Assembly (NCBI GenBank): GCA_045402695.1
Contig: JAWPNA010000149.1
Span: 1-26,890, forward strand
Direction of reading: 5' to 3'
Length of the DNA stretch: 26,890 bases
Source: JAWPNA01 sp045402695
GTDB taxonomy: Bacteria > Acidobacteriota > Polarisedimenticolia > JACPZX01 > DASXTC01
Within the stretch, counting starts at the first letter, position 1. Each line of letters begins with the position of its first letter. Of this stretch, positions 8,680-14,675 are shown in pieces. The notes beneath the pieces are model-generated. The model was given only the letters and a program-made list of their open reading frames with translations, had not been told where the DNA came from and did not search any database. Made by a program: the position numbers and the translations under genes.

Positions 8680-10107
8680 GTGAGCGGGAAGGAGGATGCC
8701 AGCGGGAAGGAGGATGTCGGCGCGAAGGTGCTGGTCGTCCCGCTGTCCGTCGCGGCGCGGGCGCGCACTCAGGCCTGCGCCTCGCTGATCGGGGCCGCGG
8801 GGCACCGCGTCGATCTCGCGGATGATCTGAAGCAGGTCGAAACGGACCTGGCCCTCGGCCGCCATGATGTCTGCCTCTGCGTTGTTCCGGACACTCCGGC
8901 CGCCGACCCGAATATGCGCGAGTTCCTCGCGCAGGCTCCTGACGAGACGCCGGTCGTGCTGGCGGGCGTGGCTGCCGGCCCCGCGACTCACGAGTGGATC
9001 CGCTGCGGGGCGTTCCTCACGGTCGAGGACCTGTCCAACTCACCACTGCTCGACAGCGCGGTGCGCCGCGCGGCCAGGCGGTCCCGCGCACTGTCCCGCG
9101 CGGCACGGTTTCATGAAGATCCGCCCGACCTGAGGCGGCGCCTCGGGGCCGGCACCGCGATGCAGGAGGTGATCCGCCTGATCGGGCGGGCGGCCGGATC
9201 TCCTTCTCCCGTGCTGGTCATCGGCGAGGCAGGATCCGGCAAGAACATGGTGGCGCGCGCGGTTCGAGAGCTCATGGCGTCGCCGCGCCGCGAGGGGCCG
9301 TACATCCGCTGTCCGCTCGACGCGGTGCCCGACGGCCTCATGCACGAGGAGCTGTGTGGGATCGCTTCGCGGCCTGGAGCTCTGGAGCGCGCGCATGGGG
9401 GGATGCTCTTTCTCGACGACATCGCGCTGCTTCCCCGGAGCCTCCAGGCCATCCTGCTGGAGCTGTTGCAGCACGGCCCCGGTGCGATGATCCGACGCGC
9501 CGATGACGGGAAGAAGGCGGCGGCCGACGTGAAGCTAGTCGCGGGCTCCCCGGCGGATCCGGATGGGGAGGTGGCGCGCGGGCGACTTCGCGAAGATCTC
9601 TACTACCGTCTCAACGTGTTGCCGATCCGCCTGCCTCCTCTGCGCGAGAGGATCCAGGACATCCCGATTCTGGCCTGCGCCGCGATCGATCGGTACGCGG
9701 CGCGCGCGGGCAAGACGATCGTGGGGCTCACCCCGGCGGCGTCGGCGTTGCTTTTGCGGTACCACTGGCCCGGCAACATCCGGGAGCTGACCGATCGGCT
9801 GGAGCGCGCGGTGAGCGGCGCGCGGGGTCCGGCGCTGGATGTGGAGGACCTCGGTGACCTCGCGCGGCTGGCTCGAGGGAGTCTTGCCGCTCCGGCCGGC
9901 ACGGTGGACGTCTCGCTGGCGCTGGACGAGACGCTCTCTCTCACTCAGATGGGCGAGCGCCTCAAGGGTGCCGTCGAAGTGGAGGCGATCCGGCGCGCGC
10001 TGAAACTCACCGGCGGCAACGTAACGCAGGCCGCGCGCCTGCTGCAGGTGAGCCGCATCCACATTCAGAAGCTGATGAAGCGCCACGGCCTGCGGGAGGG
10101 CAAGTAG
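8680..10107 (+). CDS. AAA+/Fis regulator of sigma-54-activator ancestry, lacking GAFTGA loop and receiver aspartate
   Basis: 475 residues in three parts. Residues about 15-130 have the strand/helix rhythm of a response-regulator receiver, but the acidic pocket is gone (VLVVPLS where VLVVDD is usual) and the phosphoacceptor strand reads CLCVVP. Residues about 155-390 are an AAA+ module: Walker A GEAGSGKN (182-189), Walker B LFLDD (243-247, normally LFLDE), arginine-finger region REDLYYRLNVLPIRLPPLRER and sensor II PGNIREL. The sigma-54 contact loop is absent: LCG (225-227) is followed at once by IASRPGALERAHGG, about 11 residues short of normal, and the usual sensor I AATN reads AGSP. Residues about 430-475 form an intact Fis-type helix-turn-helix (GGNVTQAARLLQVSRIHIQKL). 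Start GTG with GGAGG nearby. It most likely binds DNA but does not activate sigma-54 polymerase. It follows tldE by 36 bases. Confidence 0.85.
   Translation: MSGKEDASGKEDVGAKVLVVPLSVAARARTQACASLIGAAGHRVDLADDLKQVETDLALGRHDVCLCVVPDTPAADPNMREFLAQAPDETPVVLAGVAAGPATHEWIRCGAFLTVEDLSNSPLLDSAVRRAARRSRALSRAARFHEDPPDLRRRLGAGTAMQEVIRLIGRAAGSPSPVLVIGEAGSGKNMVARAVRELMASPRREGPYIRCPLDAVPDGLMHEELCGIASRPGALERAHGGMLFLDDIALLPRSLQAILLELLQHGPGAMIRRADDGKKAAADVKLVAGSPADPDGEVARGRLREDLYYRLNVLPIRLPPLRERIQDIPILACAAIDRYAARAGKTIVGLTPAASALLLRYHWPGNIRELTDRLERAVSGARGPALDVEDLGDLARLARGSLAAPAGTVDVSLALDETLSLTQMGERLKGAVEVEAIRRALKLTGGNVTQAARLLQVSRIHIQKLMKRHGLREGK
8683..8718 (+). repeat. 18-bp tandem duplication at the start of the AAA+/Fis gene
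   Basis: Two adjacent 18-base copies (8683-8700 and 8701-8718) differ at one base. They encode SGKEDA then SGKEDV immediately after the GTG start. Each copy holds an AAGGAGG, so there is a ribosome-binding-like site inside the coding start; the next in-frame GTG (8728) is about 15 bases beyond the second one, which is too far to be a good alternative start. Confidence 0.85.
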
Positions 10108-10151
10108 GACGGGCTGGATGCGTGGGGTCACACCAGAGGTTCCCCAGCAGA

Positions 10152-10859
10152 TCACCGGGCCCGGGTGGCCGCCAGGATCCTGCGCCGCTTCTTCTCCGGC
10201 AGCCGCTCGATGGCGTATCTCAGCGTCGTCCTCGGGACCTTCGGGCCGTGCGTCAGCAGGAACGTCTCCAGCCTGAGGGAGTCGGTCCTGCCCGCCTCTC
10301 GCAGCAGCCAGCCGGCGGCCTTGTGGATCAGGTCCTCGCGATCCCCCAGAAGCGACGCAGCCACGCCGTAGGCGGCATCCAGGCGCTCTCCCTTGCGCGC
10401 CATCGGCACAAAGGTGACTGCCGAAGCGCGCCGCAGCCACAGGTTGGGCGAGCGAGACCATCGCCTGACGCGCGGAATCAGGCCGGGAAAGCGGCGCACG
10501 AGCGGCGTGATGACGCAGGGACAGAGATCGTCCACCGCCGCCCAATTGTCGCAGAGGTCGCCCGAAAGCCATGACTCGGCGGCGCCGATGAGACGCCGAT
10601 CGAATTCGCCCTGATAACGCCTCAGCAGATGAAAGCCGATGCTCTTCGACTCGTGAGAGCCTTCCTCGACGAGGATTTCGCAGAAACGCAGGGCGTCGCC
10701 CGCCGTCCATGCCCCTCTCACCTTCGCGAACAGCTCTTTCTCGATTGCCCGCACGCGTGGGGCGGCGACGCCGTGCACGCGGATCGACTCGTGCGGCTTG
10801 AAGTAGGAGCGCGCCTGCGCGGCGACTCGCGCGTCGCCGGCGCGCCTCAGCATCGCCAC
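10152..10859 (-). CDS. AlkD-like DNA alkylation repair protein (HEAT-repeat glycosylase)
   Basis: About 235 residues. Members of this family (PF08713) are HEAT-repeat DNA glycosylases that remove alkylated bases such as 3- and 7-methylpurines. Visible features are repeated amphipathic helix pairs along the whole length, YFKPHESIRVHGVAAPRVR near the N-terminus, the active-site segment LCDNWAAVDDLC with the conserved Trp and Asp, and the basic segment HKAAGWLLREAGRTD followed by LPEKKRRRIL at the end. The start is uncertain: GTG at 10859 or ATG at 10853 are the only ordinary in-frame starts, yet family-like sequence (ERLAAEA) continues a few codons upstream, where only CTG codons are available. 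It follows panD by 47 bases and is convergent with the AAA+/Fis gene. Confidence 0.85.
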   Translation of the reverse strand: MAMLRRAGDARVAAQARSYFKPHESIRVHGVAAPRVRAIEKELFAKVRGAWTAGDALRFCEILVEEGSHESKSIGFHLLRRYQGEFDRRLIGAAESWLSGDLCDNWAAVDDLCPCVITPLVRRFPGLIPRVRRWSRSPNLWLRRASAVTFVPMARKGERLDAAYGVAASLLGDREDLIHKAAGWLLREAGRTDSLRLETFLLTHGPKVPRTTLRYAIERLPEKKRRRILAATRAR

Positions 10860-10906
10860 CGCTTCGGCCGCGAGCCGTTCCGGGGCGATCCGGGTCAGGA
10901 CGAGGC

Positions 10907-11296
10907 TCAGGCCGGCACCTGGCTGCCGGTCATGACCTCGCGGCGAATCTCCTTCACCTGGTTGGCTCGATCCACCAGGACGACCATCGGACGATGAGTG
11001 GCGATCTCCTCTTCCGATAGGGTGGCGTACGCGGCGATGATGATCCGTTCGCCGGCGCGGGCCAGGTGGGCGGCCGCGCCGTTGACGCAGACCACCCCCG
11101 AGCCGGCCGGGCCTGGGATCAGGTAGGTGCTGAAGCGGGCGCCGTTGTCGGCGTTGTAGACGTCGATCCGCTCGTAAGGGAGCATCCCGGCGGCCTCCAT
11201 CAGACCGGAGTCCAGCGTGAGGCTTCCCTCGTAGTTCACGTTCGTCTCGGTGACCGTGGCCCTGTGGACCTTGGCCCTGAGCATCTCCCGAAGCAT
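10907..11296 (-). CDS. panD: aspartate 1-decarboxylase PanD
   Basis: 129 residues (E. coli 126). It decarboxylates aspartate to beta-alanine, the partner of pantoate in pantothenate synthesis. It is made as a proenzyme that cleaves itself between Gly24 and Ser25 to form a pyruvoyl group; the YEGSLTLD site is intact. Lys9 and the VYNADNGARFSTYLI segment carrying the catalytic tyrosine are present, as is the Gly/Ala-rich GERIIIAAYA strand. The ATG at 11296 is preceded by GGGAGGG about 9 bases upstream. It is the third gene of panB-panC-panD, 39 bases after panC. Confidence 0.97.
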   Translation of the reverse strand: MLREMLRAKVHRATVTETNVNYEGSLTLDSGLMEAAGMLPYERIDVYNADNGARFSTYLIPGPAGSGVVCVNGAAAHLARAGERIIIAAYATLSEEEIATHRPMVVLVDRANQVKEIRREVMTGSQVPA

Positions 11297-11335
11297 GGGA
11301 ATCGATCCCTCCCTTGAAATGAAGCGATGTCCGAC

Positions 11336-12205
11336 TCAGCTCTCCACCGCGAGGATGACGTTGTCGATGAGGCGGGTGGTCCCGATGCGGCCGGCCACGG
11401 CGAGGAGCGCCTCGCCTGTCAGAGGGCCCTCGATCGGGCGCAGACTCGAGGTTCCCACCAACTCCACGTACACCAAATCCAACATAAGCTCCGCCGCCAG
11501 CACCGCCTGCGCGCGCCTCAGGAGCGCCTGAGGCGAGCGCTCGCCCGAGGCCGCGGCCTGTGAAGCCGAGCTGAGGGCTCGGTACAGGACCGGCGCTGCC
11601 GCGCGCTGGGCGGGCGAGAGGTACTTGTTGCGGCTCGACATCGCCAGGCCGTCGTCCTCGCGCACCGTGGGGCAGATCTCGATCGTCACTCCCATGTTCA
11701 GCTCGCGCGCCATGGTCTTGATGATGAACGCCTGCTGGGCGTCCTTCCGGCCGAAGTAGGCCACGTCCGGCTCCACGATCTGGAACAGCTTCGCCACCAC
11801 CGTCGTCACGCCCCGGAAATGTCCGGGCCGTGACGCGCCGCACAGCACGTCCGACAATCCTTCCACCGTGACCCAGGTGCGCTGCGCGCCGTGGCCTTCC
11901 GGGTAGATGGTGGAGGTCTCGGGGTGAAACAGCAGGTCCACCTCGGCGCGCTCGAGCGCCTCCATGTCGCGCTGGAGGTCTCGCGGGTACTGATCGTAGT
12001 CCTCGTTGGGCCCGAACTGCGCCGGGTTGACAAAGATGCTGACGACCGTGAGAGAGCAGTCCTTTCTTGCACGGCTCATCAGGCTCGCATGCCCTTCATG
12101 CAGGCAGCCCATGGTTGGCACCAATCCGATGCGCCGGCCGGCGGCGCGCGCGGCGCGAGAGCGCCGCCGCATGACCTCGGTATCGGTGATCGTCTCGATG
12201 GTCAT
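11336..12205 (-). CDS. panC: pantothenate synthetase (pantoate-beta-alanine ligase) PanC
   Basis: 289 residues. It joins pantoate and beta-alanine with ATP, through pantoyl-adenylate, to give pantothenate. Signatures are VPTMGCLHEGH with the HxGH nucleotide-binding motif at His36-His39, SIFVNPAQFGPNEDYDQYPR, YFGRKDAQQ, and the KMSKS-type SSRNKYLS loop. The start at 12205 overlaps the panB stop (ATGA) and gives the normal family N-terminus; an in-frame extension upstream inside panB is Arg/Gly-rich and is not used. Confidence 0.97.
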   Translation of the reverse strand: MTIETITDTEVMRRRSRAARAAGRRIGLVPTMGCLHEGHASLMSRARKDCSLTVVSIFVNPAQFGPNEDYDQYPRDLQRDMEALERAEVDLLFHPETSTIYPEGHGAQRTWVTVEGLSDVLCGASRPGHFRGVTTVVAKLFQIVEPDVAYFGRKDAQQAFIIKTMARELNMGVTIEICPTVREDDGLAMSSRNKYLSPAQRAAAPVLYRALSSASQAAASGERSPQALLRRAQAVLAAELMLDLVYVELVGTSSLRPIEGPLTGEALLAVAGRIGTTRLIDNVILAVES

Positions 12206-13089
12206 CGTCTCCGGTCCGTCGGCTCGCGATGTGCCGCCAGTCGCCGCTCGAGCTGCGCGCCCAGCTCCGGAGGGCAGGGGTACGATTCGCGCTCCGCGGG
12301 GAACGCGCCTGACTTCACGTCGGCGGCCCACGCGCGCGCCGCTGCCGTGATCGCCCCGCTCAGGTCGGCGTAGCGGCGCACGAATCGCGGCGGCGCGCTC
12401 TCGCCGAATCCGAGCAGGTCGTGCACGACCAGGATCTGGCCGTCGCAGTGGAGGCCGGCCCCGATCCCGATCGTGGGCACCGACACCGACTCGGTCACGA
12501 GACGCGCCACGGGCGCGGGCATCCCCTCCAGCACGATGCTGAAGGCGCCGGCCTCCGCAAGTGCCCGCGCGTCGTCGAGCAGCGTATCCACCGCCTCGGC
12601 GCTCTTGCCCTGCACGCGGTAGCCGCCCAGCGTGTTGATCGATTGAGGGGTCAGTCCGATGTGCCCCATCACGGGGATGTCCGCCGCCACCAGGGCTTTC
12701 ACCACGTCGAGGCGGGATCGGCCCCCCTCCAGCTTCACGGCCTCGGCCCCCGCCTCCTGCAGGAACCGCCCCCCGTTGCGCACGGCGTCGGCTGGGCCCG
12801 TGTGATACGAGAGAAACGGCATGTCGGCCACCACCAGGGCACGGGGGCGCGCGCGCGTGACGGCCGAGGCGAGCAGCAGCATGACCTCGAGCGTGACGGG
12901 AAGCGTCGTCTGGTGACCGAGGACGACCATACCGAGGGAGTCGCCCACCAGGAGGATGTCCACCCCGGCCTCATCGAGAGCGCGGGCAGTGGGGTAGTCG
13001 TAGGCGGTGAGGGAGACGATCCGATCGGGGGAGCCCTTCCGCGCCCGGATGCCCGGGACCGTCACCTTGTCCTGAATCAGCCTGCTCAA
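12202..13089 (-). CDS. panB: 3-methyl-2-oxobutanoate hydroxymethyltransferase PanB
   Basis: 295 residues; a TIM-barrel enzyme that transfers a hydroxymethyl group from 5,10-methylene-tetrahydrofolate to alpha-ketoisovalerate, the first step of pantothenate synthesis. The folate cofactor ties it to FolD on the other strand. Metal and substrate motifs are LTAYDYPTARALDEAG, LLVGDSLGMVVLGH (Asp50), MPFLSYH, KLEGG, GHIGLTPQS, the helix text FSIVLEGMP with its catalytic glutamate, and IGIGAG. The start is a TTG at 13089, with AAAGGAGA about 6 bases upstream; no ATG or GTG gives the conserved N-terminus. A hairpin lies just upstream. Confidence 0.96.
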   Translation of the reverse strand: MSRLIQDKVTVPGIRARKGSPDRIVSLTAYDYPTARALDEAGVDILLVGDSLGMVVLGHQTTLPVTLEVMLLLASAVTRARPRALVVADMPFLSYHTGPADAVRNGGRFLQEAGAEAVKLEGGRSRLDVVKALVAADIPVMGHIGLTPQSINTLGGYRVQGKSAEAVDTLLDDARALAEAGAFSIVLEGMPAPVARLVTESVSVPTIGIGAGLHCDGQILVVHDLLGFGESAPPRFVRRYADLSGAITAAARAWAADVKSGAFPAERESYPCPPELGAQLERRLAAHREPTDRRR

Positions 13090-13099
13090 GAGCGTCTCC

Positions 13100-13125
13100 T
13101 TTCTCCCCGCAAGTGTCGGGGGAAA
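13100..13125 (-). promoter_or_regulatory. hairpin in the panB leader next to the ribosome binding site
   Basis: On the minus strand TTTCCCCCG can pair with CGGGGAGAAA around a 7-base loop (ACACTTG), giving a 9-pair stem with one bulged A. The 3' arm runs into the GAAAGGAG ribosome binding site of panB. There is no T-run after it, so it is not a typical terminator. A role in limiting panB translation is possible but is inference from pairing alone. Confidence 0.35.
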
Positions 13126-13194
13126 TGTCAGGCAGGTCGAGCTGAAGTCCTTTCCTCCTGTGGTGACCCGGGTGGTCCGCGCCGTGCCCGAAGC

Positions 13195-13830
13195 CTAACG
13201 CTTCGACATCGGCATGTAGTACTGGACCCCCTTGCCCATGTTTCCAATCTGCGCCACCAGGTCCTCCAGATCCGACTCGTTCTCCACGAAATCAATGTCG
13301 GTCGTGTTGATGACCAGCAACGGTGACTCCTTGTAGTGGTAGAAGAAGTAATTATACGCCTGATTCAGGTCTTCCAGGTACTTGGCCGAGATCTCGGCCT
13401 CGTAGTCGCGCCGTCTCCTGCCGATCCGATCCACCAGAACGCCGGTCGACGCCTGCAAGTAGATGACCAGATCGGGGCGCGGGACGTTCTCTGAGAGAAC
13501 GGCGTACAGCCTCTCGTAGAGCATCAGCTCCGAATCGCTCAGGTTCAGGTAGGCGAAGATCTTGTCCTTGGCGAAAAGGTAGTCGCACAGCGTGAACTGC
13601 TGGAACAGGTCCGACTGCGCCAGATCTCGCTGCTGCACGAACCGGTTCAGCAGGAAGAAGAGCTGCGTCTGGAATGCCGCCCCAGGCTTCTCCTTGTAGA
13701 AGTCCCGCAGGAAGGGGTTGTCGATCTTCTCGAGAATCTTGACGGCGTTGAAGCGGGTGACCAGCAGCTCCACGAGGCTCGACTTGCCCACCCCGATGGG
13801 TCCCTCCACAGCGATGAACCTGGCGTGCAT
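13195..13830 (-). CDS. deoxynucleoside kinase (dNK/dGK family)
   Basis: 211 residues. It phosphorylates deoxynucleosides to monophosphates for salvage; whether the preferred base is dA, dG or dC cannot be told. P-loop GPIGVGKSS at residues 10-18, substrate segment TLCDYLFAKDKIFAYLNL, ERLYAVLSENVPRPDLVIYLQAS, the lid arginines RIGRRRRDYEAEIS and the C-terminal PLLVINTTDIDFVEN are all typical of the family. The ATG at 13830 has no ribosome binding site: the eight bases before it are TTCGCCCC, directly after a good -10 box. The panB gene follows after 105 bases. This kinase is commonly found between folK and panB; here a restriction-modification pair separates it from folK. Confidence 0.92.
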   Translation of the reverse strand: MHARFIAVEGPIGVGKSSLVELLVTRFNAVKILEKIDNPFLRDFYKEKPGAAFQTQLFFLLNRFVQQRDLAQSDLFQQFTLCDYLFAKDKIFAYLNLSDSELMLYERLYAVLSENVPRPDLVIYLQASTGVLVDRIGRRRRDYEAEISAKYLEDLNQAYNYFFYHYKESPLLVINTTDIDFVENESDLEDLVAQIGNMGKGVQYYMPMSKR

Positions 13831-13838
13831 GGGGCGAA

Positions 13839-13867
13839 ATCATAATGGAATCCGAGGGCGACTTCAA
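13839..13867 (-). promoter_or_regulatory. sigma-70-type promoter for the deoxynucleoside kinase / pan genes
   Basis: On the minus strand there is TTGAAG (13867-13862), a 17-base spacer, and TATGAT (13844-13839). Each hexamer matches five of six consensus positions. The -10 box ends 8 bases before the ATG at 13830, so transcription would begin at or within a base or two of the start codon, giving a leaderless mRNA. It would let panBCD be expressed independently of the folK and restriction-modification genes upstream. Confidence 0.6.
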
Positions 13868-13937
13868 CGAGCGGGAATCCTACGCAGGACGGGCGAGGAG
13901 GCTGGGAGGGCATCCTGGAGTAATTATTGGTTACGCT

Positions 13938-14675
13938 CTAACGGGAAACCTTCTGGAGCGTGCCATGGGTACATTCGTAGAAGTCCGGGTTCCTCTCAGC
14001 CACGAGGGCCAAAAGCTCGTCGAAGACTGTCTCCAGATTGAGCGCATGGGATGGGTCACCGACAGCGTAGATCTTTACTTGTGCATTTGTTCTCTCCGCG
14101 TCCAGCAGAAGCAAGTACATTCGCTCGTACTGCTCGTCACGGCCAGAAGGATCGGCGCGGCCCGTGAAAATGCGCAAGCGGCTGTGAGCATTCAAGAAGG
14201 TTGACCGGCGTTTTGGCGTGTTGTCCTTGGCGGCATCCTTGTCGAGAAAGAAGAAACATGCGAGCACTGCGTAGGGGAACCGACGATGAAGGGTAACCGC
14301 CTCTATCAGCGCGTCTCCCCGGCGGTTGATGAGATTCTTCTGGAAGTTTTTTGTCTTCGCGTCGCGAAAGTTGATGGACTTGACGGAGATGGCGAAAAGC
14401 AGCCCCGATTCTTCAGTTGCCCAGGAGACATCAACTTTCTTGGCTCCGATGCCGCCAGCCATCCGTCGCTCCGCACCAGAGGACATCTTGGTCTTGGTAG
14501 GAAGGGGAAGGGTGCCATCAAGCCCGCGGTCGCGGAGCTCGCGCGCAAAGGCCAGGGCCACAAGCTTGGACACCTGCTCGGAATAGCGTTTCTTGGCCGC
14601 TTGAGGGGCCGTTTCGAACGGCTTCTCAGGCAGGGTACTCAGTTCCGTTTTGAGGAAGTCGTTAATCCTCCCCAC
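13938..14675 (-). CDS. candidate restriction endonuclease, PD-(D/E)xK-like, unrecognised family
   Basis: 245 residues from the GTG at 14675. It directly follows and slightly overlaps a DNA methyltransferase gene, the usual layout of a type II restriction-modification pair. The centre reads VDVSW (Asp82), then LLFAISVKSINF (Ser97-Val98-Lys99), then a strongly basic helix NFQKNLINRRGDALIEAVTLHRRFPYAVL. An acidic residue in a beta-strand followed about 15 residues later by a strand ending in x-x-Lys is the layout of PD-(D/E)xK nucleases, though Ser replaces the usual Asp/Glu before the lysine. The cleaved sequence is unknown. Start choice: GTG at 14675 has GGAG 5 bases upstream and a 14-base overlap with the methyltransferase; an ATG at 14762 would overlap by 101 bases with no ribosome binding site. 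Base composition is lower in GC than in the neighbours. Confidence 0.65.
   Translation of the reverse strand: MGRINDFLKTELSTLPEKPFETAPQAAKKRYSEQVSKLVALAFARELRDRGLDGTLPLPTKTKMSSGAERRMAGGIGAKKVDVSWATEESGLLFAISVKSINFRDAKTKNFQKNLINRRGDALIEAVTLHRRFPYAVLACFFFLDKDAAKDNTPKRRSTFLNAHSRLRIFTGRADPSGRDEQYERMYLLLLDAERTNAQVKIYAVGDPSHALNLETVFDELLALVAERNPDFYECTHGTLQKVSR

Noticed and set aside
10110..10151. TGGGG...CCCCA hairpin between the convergent AAA+/Fis and AlkD-like genes, as a shared terminator.
   Set aside because: Only five outer pairs and no T-run on either side; not enough to call.
10152..11843. A 563-codon minus-strand frame spanning panC, panD and the AlkD-like gene.
   Set aside because: Only its last 235 codons are protein-like; the rest is an alternative frame of panC and panD, both of which are clear genes in another frame.
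13845..14204. A 119-codon plus-strand frame that starts in the dNK promoter and runs antisense to the endonuclease end.
   Set aside because: The later part is only the complement of the endonuclease gene, there is no ribosome binding site, and the start overlaps the promoter elements.
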